A DNA stretch of 64,000 bases from contig NZ_JACEHK010000015.1 of assembly GCF_025377685.1 (NCBI RefSeq), positions 521,549 through 585,548 on the forward strand, given 5' to 3'. This document shows, piece by piece, positions 38,953-47,042 of this stretch. Every line of letters begins with the position of its first letter. Position 1 is the first letter of the stretch. The position numbers and the translations under genes were made by a program. The notes under the pieces were generated by a model. The model made no database searches and was not told where the DNA came from. It saw only the letters and a list, made by a program, of their open reading frames with translations. The DNA comes from Anaerobacillus sp. CMMVII (lineage in GTDB: Bacteria; Bacillota; Bacilli; Bacillales; Anaerobacillaceae).

Positions 38953-39757
38953 GAAAAATCCAAACGAGTGTCCCTAAACCAATGCAATAAATAGCAAAAT
39001 ACGAAAGTCGGGTGCGGTTTACCATTGAAATTAACCACTTAATACCAACAATAGCAAAAAGGAAACTAGCAATAAACGCAATCGTTGTTTCTACAAAATA
39101 AAGGTTGAAAAAATCCGGGGACATGTCTGGAACTTCAACGATAGTTATACCTAAAATCAGCGGGATGGAAAGTAGAAAAGAATACCGTACCGCTGTCTTC
39201 TTTTCTAATCCGCACCATAATGCTGTCACTAATGTGCTTCCAGCCCTTGAAATCCCTGGTAAAATTGCTAGTGCTTGGCCGAAGCCAATTAAGAAACCGT
39301 CTCTCCAATTCATCTCGCGAGCGGTACGCTTACCTGGTTTAATTCCATGTTCGATTAAGATGAGAAATAGTCCAGTGACAATCAATGATGCTCCGATTGT
39401 TGCTGTGTTCGTGATGTTTTCTCCAATAAGGCCTTCAAACAATTTCCCTATAATTGCTGTTATTCCTGTGGAAAATACTAATAATAGACTAAAGCGGAAT
39501 TGAGCTACCTTTTCTTTATTCTTGAATAAAAGATAGGCAAAGAACCCATGAATAATGTCTAATAACTCTTTTCGAAAATAAATAGTTACTGCCAGTAGAG
39601 ATGCAAAGTGAAGTAATATTTCAAATTCTAAGTGGTTTCCATCTACCTTTATTCCAAGCAGCTTCTGTACGAGCAGAAGGTGAGCGGAGCTGGATATTGG
39701 TAAAAATTCAGAAAGGCCTTGAACAATTCCTAAAATAAGTGCTTCGAACCAATTCAT
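38930..39757 (-). CDS. uppP: Undecaprenyl-diphosphatase
   Basis: Recycles undecaprenyl pyrophosphate to the monophosphate wall carrier (BacA/UppP family), complementing the DgkA kinase at the window start. GIVQGLSEFLPISSSAHLLL at residues 10-29 and GFGQALAILPGISRAGSTL supply the catalytic Glu, Ser and Arg. Eight hydrophobic helices, 275 residues. AAAGGAGG precedes the ATG on the minus strand. Confidence 0.96.
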   Translation of the reverse strand: MNWFEALILGIVQGLSEFLPISSSAHLLLVQKLLGIKVDGNHLEFEILLHFASLLAVTIYFRKELLDIIHGFFAYLLFKNKEKVAQFRFSLLLVFSTGITAIIGKLFEGLIGENITNTATIGASLIVTGLFLILIEHGIKPGKRTAREMNWRDGFLIGFGQALAILPGISRAGSTLVTALWCGLEKKTAVRYSFLLSIPLILGITIVEVPDMSPDFFNLYFVETTIAFIASFLFAIVGIKWLISMVNRTRLSYFAIYCIGLGTLVWIFLRDLPFV

Positions 39758-40255
39758 CTTTCTATTCCTCCTTTAGCATGAAAAGCCTGTCTATACATGT
39801 ATAAATAAAATTTTCAAAAAAATGCGTAAAACATCTTCTATAAAGTTTTTTTGTATCGTATTATTTTTGTTGGCTACATTTGTAGACTTTGTTGCTCTTA
39901 GGTGTTCCCTCGTTTTGACTTCAAGCATGACAATTGGGGTTTTGCTTTGGCTGCTACCTAAAGAACTAATAATACTATCATAAAAGCTTTTTCTGATAGA
40001 TTGTTCCTTTTAAAATTGCTAGTAGTGATACGAAGATTAGTTATGAGACGTAATTTTATGGGTATCATAGCAAGGTAAAAGTGAATTTAATCATTAATTA
40101 CTTATTCTGGGATCATCTCAAGTCTAATCGTTTGAAAGGAGAGGGGAAATCTGCTAATGTAGGTAATGACAGTGAAGAACTGTTGAAAAAAGGAAATTGC
40201 TAAAACATAAGTTTTAGGAAAAATAATTTTTAAGCATTTTAAGGAGGATATTTTA
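39758..40255. other. Non-coding gap between uppP and sodA
   Basis: About 500 bp without a convincing frame. It must hold the promoters of both divergent genes. A small stem-loop (CTATCA...TGATAG, 39978-40002) is visible, and AAGGAGG lies just before sodA. I recognise nothing else. Confidence 0.5.
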
Positions 40256-40867
40256 ATGGCAAACTTTACATTACCTGAATTACCTTACGCTTTTGATGCA
40301 CTTGTACCACACGTTGATGAAGAAACAATGAAAATTCACCATGGTAGACATCACAATACTTATGTAACAAATTTAAATAATGCTCTAGAAGGTCATGCAG
40401 ATTTGGCTGAGAAGAGCCTAGAAGATTTATTAAACAACCTAGATGCACTACCAGAAAGCATTCGTACTGCTGTTCGTAACAATGGTGGTGGCCATGCAAA
40501 CCATTCACTATTTTGGGAAGTAATGTCACCAAATGGTGGCGGCACTCCAACTGGTGAATTAGCTGATGCGATTAATTCTGCATTTGGTAGCTTAGATGCT
40601 TTCAAAGAAGAATTTGCAAAAGCGGCTACAACACGCTTTGGTTCTGGTTGGGCTTGGTTAATCGTTGACAATGGTCAACTGGCTGTTACGAGCACACCAA
40701 ACCAAGACACGCCAATTATGGAAGGCAAAACACCAATCTTAGGACTTGATGTTTGGGAGCATGCTTATTATTTAAATTATCAAAACAAGCGTCCTGATTA
40801 CATTGCAGCATTCTGGAATGTTGTAAATTGGGATGAAGTATCAAAGCGTTTTAACGCTGCTAAATAA
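40256..40867 (+). CDS. sodA: Superoxide dismutase (Mn/Fe type)
   Basis: Dismutation of superoxide in the cytoplasm. Metal ligands are in [10 protein letters not shown] (first His), NHSLFWE (second), DVWEHAYYL (Asp and His). At 203 residues it is the usual size. Manganese is likely in Bacilli, and the window also encodes a Mn-type transporter. AAGGAGG precedes the ATG. Confidence 0.97.
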   Translation: MANFTLPELPYAFDALVPHVDEETMKIHHGRHHNTYVTNLNNALEGHADLAEKSLEDLLNNLDALPESIRTAVRNNGGGHANHSLFWEVMSPNGGGTPTGELADAINSAFGSLDAFKEEFAKAATTRFGSGWAWLIVDNGQLAVTSTPNQDTPIMEGKTPILGLDVWEHAYYLNYQNKRPDYIAAFWNVVNWDEVSKRFNAAK

Positions 40868-40879
40868 TTGTTAAATAAG

Positions 40880-40914
40880 GGAGACTGCTCAAATTTGAGT
40901 AAGTCTCTTTTTTT
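40880..40914 (+). terminator. Intrinsic terminator after sodA
   Basis: GAGACT pairs with AGTCTC, with an inner CTCAAATTTGAG palindrome, followed by seven or more T's. Confidence 0.85.
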
Positions 40915-41054
40915 GCAAATTTAATATTTCATCATTTAGTTCTATAGGTTCAAAGAAAAACTTCCAAATAATTAGCAGTTTTATTACCAATTAATTAGTA
41001 TAACGACTCTTATTTAAGACAAACTAGCATTGAGATGTTAAAGGGGAGTCGCAA

Positions 41055-42348
41055 ATGAAAAATTTCTTTAAAAAGTTCTTGGCGAGGTAGAAGTAAACCG
41101 TGATTTAACCCTCCTTTTAATCATTGGTGGTTTATATGCACTTAGTATTGCCTTGTCTAATACGTTTGTAAATGTTTACTTATGGAAGCAATCAGGAGAA
41201 TTTACTCATATTGCTCTTTACAATTTAGCATCAGTTGTCATGCAGCCGCTTACGTTTATCTTAGCCGGTAGATGGGCCAAAAAAATTGATCGGGTTATTG
41301 TTTTACGGTTAGGAGTATCCTTCCTATCCGTTTCTTTTTCACGGTTTTATTTTTAGGAGAAAAAGCCAATAGTTATTTACTGCTTTTAGGGGCTTTAATA
41401 GGGATTGGTTTTGGTTTTTACTGGCTTGCGTTTAATGTATTAACATTTGAAATTACCGAACCGGAAACCCGTGATTTTTTTAATGGTTTTCTTGGATTGC
41501 TGACATCTTTTGCGGGAATGATCGGGCCGATTTTAGCTGGTTTTCTCATTACGAGTATGGAAAAGTTTACTGGTTATCGAGTAATTTTCGGTATTTCCTT
41601 GGCCCTTTTTGTAGCAGCTGTGATCCTAAGCTTTTTCTTAAATAGGCGTCCAGCCACAGGTACCTTTGATTTTAAGCGTATTATTCAAGAAAGAAAGCAT
41701 AGTCCTAATTGGAAAAATATTTTGTTTGCTCACTTTTTTCAGGGACTACGCGAGGGTACGTTTGTTTTTGTGATTGTTGTATGGGTTTATATTGCAACGA
41801 ATAGTGAATTGGCAATTGGAACTTATGGTTTAGTAGCTTCAGCGGTTTCTTTTGTCACATATTATTTAGTTGGGCGTTTTATAAAGCCGCATTTTCGTAA
41901 AAAAGCAATTTTAATTGGTGGGATTGGTTTATATTTAGCCATTTTCTTGATTGCCTTTGAACCAACTTTCACAAGATTAATTATGTATGGGATCGTTATA
42001 TCTATTTCTTATCCCATCCTTCTTGTTCCATATATTTCATTAACTTACGATATTATAGGTAGAGGCTGGAAGGCAGCTGAAATGCGGGTTGAGTATATCG
42101 TTGTTAGGGAGATCTTTTTAAATAGTGGACGAATAACCTCGATACTACTATTTCTTTTAACTGTAACAATGTTTGATGAAGAAAAGGGGATCCCGATGCT
42201 CTTATTACTTCTTGGAGCAGGACATCTAATCATTTACTTCTTTGTGAGAAAAATAAACATTGACAACCCATCAAAAGGCGGAGAAGAATACAGCCTAGTC
42301 AGAAATAAAAAACAAGGTGATGGACAAAATGACGGATCACCGGTTTAA
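41055..42348 (+). CDS. yqgE: MFS transporter YqgE-like (two frameshifts)
   Basis: A 12-helix carrier of about 431 residues. Conserved N-terminus after repair: KFFGEVEVNRDLTLLLIIGG, then ALSNTFVNVYLWKQSG and AGRWAKKIDRVIVLRLG, characteristic of YqgE. The breaks are near 41079-41080 (one T missing after AAGTTC) and in the T-run 41335-41339 (restoring SFFTVLFLGEKANSYLL). AAGGGGAG precedes ATG 41055. The order sodA-yqgE-pbpA is conserved. The substrate is unknown. Confidence 0.88.
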
Positions 42349-42420
42349 TGTAAAATGTAGAATGTAGATTTTTTTGAAAAGGCTTACTGAGCTAATTAAA
42401 TAATATTCTACATTTTACAT
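42348..42420. repeat. Long inverted repeat with TGTAGAATGTAG units
   Basis: ATGTAAAATGTAGAAT at 42348-42363 is repeated in reverse complement at 42405-42420, immediately after the yqgE stop. Related TGTAGAATGTAGAATT text is seen at 61425-61458. Confidence 0.7.
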
Positions 42421-42429
42421 CCTTTATAT

Positions 42430-42468
42430 AGGCACCTTCGAGGGTGTCTATTTTTGTTTTTTTTAGTA
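42430..42468 (+). terminator. Intrinsic terminator after yqgE
   Basis: AGGCACC and GGTGTCT pair around TTCGAG, followed by ATTTTTGTTTTTTTT. Confidence 0.8.
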
Positions 42469-42517
42469 TAATAGGAGGGGTATGTTGATTACAATCTAGA
42501 AAGAGGTGAACTGGTTC

Positions 42518-44569
42518 ATGGGTAAAAATAAGAAGAAAACGCATATGCCGGTTCGGTTAAATATCTTGTTTTTTGTTGTATTTTTATTATTTTCTGCACT
42601 TATATTACGTTTAGGCGTTGTCCAAATTGTACAGGGAGAAGATTACCAACGGAAAATTGAACGAACTGTAAGTGTGAGTTCTAAAACCGATGCACCAAGA
42701 GGAATCATGTATGACCGCTTTGGTAATGTTGTTGTTGATAATGAGCTAGTATTATCGGTAACCTACACAAGCAGAAATACATCAAATGAGGAGAAGCTTC
42801 GTGTCGCGAAAAGACTTAACGATTTTATTGAAGTGGATCTTTCAAGTATTACCGAGAGAGATAAGAAAGATTACTGGCTTATAACGAGGACAGAGGAAGC
42901 AAAAGAATTAGTATCAAGAGAAGAAATGATTGAATTAGAAAATGATCCTATGAAAATTTACCGCCTCCAATTAGATCGAATAACAGATGAGCATCTAAAA
43001 GAGATTACTGAAGATGAATTGGAAGTTTTAGCGATTAAACGTGAATTTGATCGAGGCTATGCTCATTCGCCACAGCGAGTAAAAGTTGGGGTTACCTATA
43101 AAGAAGCAGCCCAGGTATTAGAAAATTTAAATGAGTTACCTGGAGTAGATATTCTTAGGGATTCAAAAAGAAAATACAATTACGGAAATTCGTTTTCTGC
43201 CTTTGTGGGGAACACGGGACAAATACCAAGAGAGCAAATAGATCGTTATTTAGCATTGGGCTATGATCGTAGTGATCATGTAGGAACAAGTAGACTTGAA
43301 GAACAATATGAAGATGTGTTAAGAGGAAAAAAAGCTGTTGTGGAACAGACTTTAGATGGTTCTAGAAAAATGATCGGAGCACCTCGAGTAAAGGAGGGGC
43401 AACGTGGAAAAGATTTAGTTTTGTCTGTAGATATGGAGCTACAGCTTGCTGTTGAACAAATTATCGCTGATGAGGTAGAGAGAGTCCTTGCAAATCGTGG
43501 TTTTATTAATAATGGAGCAGCCTACGTTGTGATGATGGATCCACATACAGGTGAAATTTTATCAATGGCGGGTTACGATACTTCTAAATCTGGGAATAAT
43601 CATGATTTAGGCGTAGTTCACGATGCATTTGTCATGGGGTCTGCAGTGAAAGGTGCTACAGTGCTCGCTGGTTTTGAGGCTGGTTATGCCAATCCAGGAA
43701 CAGTTTTTTTTGATCGTCCAATTATGATTGGGCAAACGCGAAAAAGTTCATTTGGTGGTAGATCATTAGGTCGTATTAATGATCTTACAGCTCTCGAAAG
43801 ATCTTCTAACGTTTATATGTTTGAAATAGCAATGGCCTTTGGTAATTATCACTATGCATCAAAGCGTGGTGGTGGTTTAAATGATCGAACGATAGGTTTT
43901 AACCAAATGCGTTACTACTTTAATCAGTTTGGGCTAGGAGTTAAGACAGGAATTGATCTTCCAAATGAGGCTACCGGCTATAACGGTGGCGTTCAACAGC
44001 TCGGAAATTTACTTGACTATAGTATTGGTCAGTTTGATACGTATACACCATTGCAAATGGCTCAGTATGTATCAACGATTGCTAATGGCGGTTATCGTGT
44101 TCAACCTCGATTTGTAAGAGAAATACGTGAACCTAGTACGGTAGAAAACGAATTAGGTAATATCGTCAAACAATTTTCTCCTACTGTATTAAATCGGGTT
44201 GATATGAAGGATGAACAAATTGCACGAGTCCAAGAAGGCTTCCGTTTGGTTGTTCATGGAAATCAAGGAACAGCTCGAGTTCTGGCAAATAAGCCTTATA
44301 AGGTAGCTGGGAAAACAGGTACAGCGCAGGTATTGAACAATAAGGCTAATAATCATACATTTGTTGGTTATGCGCCTTATGATAATCCAGAGGTTGCTTT
44401 TGCTGTAATCGTGCCTTATCTAAAAATTGCTGATAACTTTGGTCGTCCAGCAAACAATATAACGGCACAAATTCTAGATAAGTACTTTGATTTGAAAGAA
44501 AATAGAAATGGTCCGAATGGAGACAGTTTACAAGAAAACGAAGATACAGAAGAGGAAACTGAAGAGTAA
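42518..44569 (+). CDS. pbpA: Class B penicillin-binding protein (PBP2a/PbpA type)
   Basis: Peptidoglycan transpeptidase of the elongation machinery. One N-terminal transmembrane anchor is followed by the dimerisation domain and the transpeptidase domain with SAVK (Ser375 to Lys378), SSN and KTGTAQV. The acidic tail is Glu-rich. At 683 residues it is close to B. subtilis PbpA. AGAGGTGA supports ATG 42518 over the in-frame GTG 42506. Location after yqgE is conserved. Confidence 0.94.
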   Translation: MGKNKKKTHMPVRLNILFFVVFLLFSALILRLGVVQIVQGEDYQRKIERTVSVSSKTDAPRGIMYDRFGNVVVDNELVLSVTYTSRNTSNEEKLRVAKRLNDFIEVDLSSITERDKKDYWLITRTEEAKELVSREEMIELENDPMKIYRLQLDRITDEHLKEITEDELEVLAIKREFDRGYAHSPQRVKVGVTYKEAAQVLENLNELPGVDILRDSKRKYNYGNSFSAFVGNTGQIPREQIDRYLALGYDRSDHVGTSRLEEQYEDVLRGKKAVVEQTLDGSRKMIGAPRVKEGQRGKDLVLSVDMELQLAVEQIIADEVERVLANRGFINNGAAYVVMMDPHTGEILSMAGYDTSKSGNNHDLGVVHDAFVMGSAVKGATVLAGFEAGYANPGTVFFDRPIMIGQTRKSSFGGRSLGRINDLTALERSSNVYMFEIAMAFGNYHYASKRGGGLNDRTIGFNQMRYYFNQFGLGVKTGIDLPNEATGYNGGVQQLGNLLDYSIGQFDTYTPLQMAQYVSTIANGGYRVQPRFVREIREPSTVENELGNIVKQFSPTVLNRVDMKDEQIARVQEGFRLVVHGNQGTARVLANKPYKVAGKTGTAQVLNNKANNHTFVGYAPYDNPEVAFAVIVPYLKIADNFGRPANNITAQILDKYFDLKENRNGPNGDSLQENEDTEEETEE

Positions 44570-44571
44570 CC

Positions 44572-44606
44572 AAAAATGAGGTGACGGTGTCACCTCATTT
44601 TTTTTA
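44572..44606 (+). terminator. Intrinsic terminator after pbpA
   Basis: AAATGAGGTGAC pairs perfectly with GTCACCTCATTT around GGT, with a T-run following. Confidence 0.92.
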
Positions 44607-44658
44607 ATAAATATACTAATTTTTTTGGGGAAAGATGTCTACGTACATGAATTTCCTA

Positions 44659-44703
44659 AACTTCACGCAGAGCGTGAAGAGCCAAGCGAATGCTTGGCTA
44701 CGG
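44659..44703. repeat. Intergenic repeat, family B, partial copy in reverse
   Basis: The two small hairpins of family B (CTTCACGC/GCGTGAAG, then AGCCAAGC/GCTTGGCT) in opposite order and orientation, without the long third hairpin. Confidence 0.75.
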
Positions 44704-44746
44704 ACAAAATGCTTTTTATACAAACCTTATTCCCTATTTGCTAAGT

Positions 44747-44929
44747 TCATCTCCTATCTTCATTATATCCTGCAGTGAAAATCGCTGCTAAAAATGCTAC
44801 AACTACTAGCAAAATTAACGGTGTTTTTGGATAATCAACCGCATGTGTGAATTTCATGATCACGAGATAATGGAGAGGAATAATTAGAAATGCAAACAAG
44901 GTAACAACTATAATTGCAACTAGTTTCAT
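44747..44929 (-). CDS. Small two-helix membrane protein (60 aa)
   Basis: Two hydrophobic segments, residues 3-26 and 37-54, separated by FTHAVDYPKTP, with a charged C-terminus (NEDRR). AAAGGAG precedes the ATG on the minus strand, which supports real translation. I recognise no family. Confidence 0.65.
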   Translation of the reverse strand: MKLVAIIVVTLFAFLIIPLHYLVIMKFTHAVDYPKTPLILLVVVAFLAAIFTAGYNEDRR

Positions 44930-44990
44930 CGTAAACTCCTTTAGACGATTATTAAAAAATAAGAAAGTATATGCGTTTATAGTACTAGAT

Positions 44991-45114
44991 GTCTAGCTTC
45001 AGGCGCCATCGGCTCGAGGTCAAATAACCTGCCAGATATAAAAGTGAAAAGCGCACTTTTAATCTGACAGAACATTTGCTTGTCGCCGATAGGCGGGCGC
45101 CTTGCGCTTTTCTT
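44991..45114. repeat. Intergenic repeat, family A, copy 4
   Basis: It begins GTCTAGCTTCAGGCGCC and ends GGGCGCCTTGCGCTTTTCTT. The interior repeats the GGTCAAATAACC...AAGTGAAAAGC...ATTTGCTTGTCG plan of copy 2, with different but still largely complementary stem arms. Confidence 0.8.
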
Positions 45115-45146
45115 ATTATCGTTAGTGTTTACTATTTTGTCTAGTT

Positions 45147-45632
45147 TTAAGTAAGTTTTTCAATTATTTCTTCTAGCGTCATTTCTGATGTTAAAAAGTA
45201 TTCACCAGCTTTTATTTTACCTTCAAGCTTATTTTTTATTAAGTAGTTATCAAATAATTTCCGATCACTAATCAGCCCTTTTTCCTCTAATAACTGTCCT
45301 ACACTACCACTACTTGTTCCTGGTTCAATCGTAAAGGTAATTTCCTTAATGACTTCCTTTTCAATGACTTTTTCTGGAGGAGGAGTAGTTTCAGGGGTTT
45401 CGGTTAAGACAGCCTGATTATTTTGTAATTGTTCTAGTTCTAATTGATCAATTACAGCTAATCCGTGAACTTGTAAATATTCTTCTAGGTCTTGTTCCGT
45501 AAAAACAACCTTTTCGTTGCTTGTAACCTCTGTAATTACATGGAAATCATCTGTAAAATAATATTTATAGGTGAACAGTAAAGTTGTCAGTAAAATACCG
45601 GTAGCAATTCCTTGGAGCATCTTTTTTGTCAT
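45147..45632 (-). CDS. yqzC: MltG/YceG-like short membrane protein (YqzC-like)
   Basis: A 161-residue protein: an N-terminal anchor, an acidic linker with TPETTPPPEK, and a C-terminal domain FTIEPGTSSGSVGQLLEEKG to KAGEYFLTSEMTLEEIIEKL. This resembles the LysM-like first domain of YceG/MltG but has no catalytic lytic domain. Position upstream of the accessory cassette and next to a YqzD-like gene suggests YqzC; the symbol is tentative. Confidence 0.7.
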   Translation of the reverse strand: MTKKMLQGIATGILLTTLLFTYKYYFTDDFHVITEVTSNEKVVFTEQDLEEYLQVHGLAVIDQLELEQLQNNQAVLTETPETTPPPEKVIEKEVIKEITFTIEPGTSSGSVGQLLEEKGLISDRKLFDNYLIKNKLEGKIKAGEYFLTSEMTLEEIIEKLT

Positions 45633-45666
45633 CTTCTTCTCCTTTCACTGGATCGAATTCAAAGGG

Positions 45667-46002
45667 TTATCCTAAGATTTCATTAAGTTTTTCAATACTT
45701 AGTCCAGTCATTTGTTCAATCTCTTCTAAAGAATGACCATCTTCATATAAAGCTAAGATTTTATCTCGATCATATGTTATGAAACTATCTTGGTTATTGG
45801 TAAAATAACGTTCATCCTGTCCAATCAAAATCTCTTCTTCTAGCACTTTAATCTTCTTTTTGAGTTGGTAGATTTCTTGCATCAGTGTGATCGAAAAGTT
45901 CTCAATTTGTTTTTCTACCTCTTTATTTCTGTCCTTTTTCACAAAAGAAATAGTAAACAAAATGATCGATGTAAAAAGTAAAATTGTTATTGTAAATCCC
46001 AT
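45667..46002 (-). CDS. yqzD: Membrane-anchored coiled-coil protein (YqzD-like)
   Basis: A 111-residue protein: N-terminal helix (ITILLFTSIILFTISFV), a coiled coil (residues about 25-60, Lys/Glu-rich) and a C-terminal helix-turn-helix-like segment (ALYEDGHSLEEIEQMTGLSIEKL). It lies 34 bp upstream of the yqzC-like gene on the same strand, likely one operon. In B. subtilis yqzC-yqzD follow the pst operon, which is absent here. Confidence 0.68.
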   Translation of the reverse strand: MGFTITILLFTSIILFTISFVKKDRNKEVEKQIENFSITLMQEIYQLKKKIKVLEEEILIGQDERYFTNNQDSFITYDRDKILALYEDGHSLEEIEQMTGLSIEKLNEILG

Positions 46003-46377
46003 CTGTAATACCTCCCTTGTCCAATACTATTCATTTATATCATAAATGCTAAAAATACAGAAGGGTCGAAAGGGAATTGGATTTATTATGCAAATCTCCT
46101 TTGCCTAGAAAAATGTCGGACCTTGTACCTAAAAAAAGAATTGGCCAAGTAGAATCATAGCAACTTTTGTCATACTTGTTGCAGATTGGATTAGATTTTC
46201 TTTCAATCCTAGAAAAGAGGAAGTCAAAATAAAAAATTCTATTAAATACATAGTATGATGTATAGGACAGACATATTTCTACAAAATAGACTGCTTGTTG
46301 CCGGTTTCTAACAATTGTAAGATGTAATTATACTTCGAAGAAATGCGGTCGCGGATTATATTGAGGTGAAAAAGTGC
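46003..46377. other. Divergent intergenic region before the glycan cassette
   Basis: About 375 bp between yqzD and the DUF4912 gene. It must contain the promoter of the cassette. I see no consensus promoter, repeat or terminator that I would commit to. Confidence 0.5.
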
Positions 46378-47022
46378 TTGATTAGTGAAATTCTTAAATA
46401 TCAAAATATTGGATTGTCGATCAGAGAAATTGCCTCTGAATTAAACTTGTCCATAAGTACAGTCCAATATCAAATCAATAAACATCAACAACAGCTAGAA
46501 GATTATTGTGCTTATTCCTATCAAAAGGAGAGAACAGATAGCCAAGCTAACAAAGAAGATTTGCCTTTTTCCGGTTGGACACAAAGTAATCAATGTGGAT
46601 TAATGGTACAATCACCCCACTCTCTATTTTGTTATTGGGAGTTTTCTAATGGAAAAAAACGAAGCGTTCAACTACATTTAAATCAGGAATGGTCTACTTT
46701 AGAAAAAAAAATTAGGTTGTTTGATATAACCTCAATGACTTTTAATGGACACAATGCCCACCAATTTCAGGAGTACACGCTACCAGAAGAATGTCGACAA
46801 TGGTTTTTTTATCACGTAAATCCCAATCGTACATATTGTGTAGATATTGGGGTGATTGTAAAAAACGGTGGCTTCTTTTCAATCCTTAGATCTAATTCGA
46901 TTGGTACACCTCGTGCACCCCAAAACGATATTGTAGAGGGTGAGTTGAATTGGGTAGAAGCTAGAAGTGACAAACCTAAATGGATAGAGGGATTTAGTAG
47001 TTATTCTTATTATGAAAAATAA
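46378..47022 (+). CDS. HTH plus DUF4912 protein
   Basis: About 214 residues. The N-terminus holds a helix-turn-helix (GLSIREIASELNLSISTVQY), then a hydrophilic linker. From about residue 70 a beta-rich DUF4912 domain follows (SPHSLFCYWEFSNGK, FYHVNPNRTYCVDIGV). AGGTGA at 46364-46369 fits a TTG start at 46378; the GTG at 46366 overlaps that site. It leads a tight run of carbohydrate genes, the next starting about 20 bp on. I infer that it senses or regulates glycan metabolism; DUF4912 has no established function. Confidence 0.75.
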   Translation: MISEILKYQNIGLSIREIASELNLSISTVQYQINKHQQQLEDYCAYSYQKERTDSQANKEDLPFSGWTQSNQCGLMVQSPHSLFCYWEFSNGKKRSVQLHLNQEWSTLEKKIRLFDITSMTFNGHNAHQFQEYTLPEECRQWFFYHVNPNRTYCVDIGVIVKNGGFFSILRSNSIGTPRAPQNDIVEGELNWVEARSDKPKWIEGFSSYSYYEK

Positions 47023-47042
47023 ACGTAAGGGTGGAGAAACTA

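Noticed and set aside
39105..39503. Plus-strand frame of 132 codons inside uppP
   Set aside because: It is antisense to the conserved uppP gene and lacks a ribosome site.
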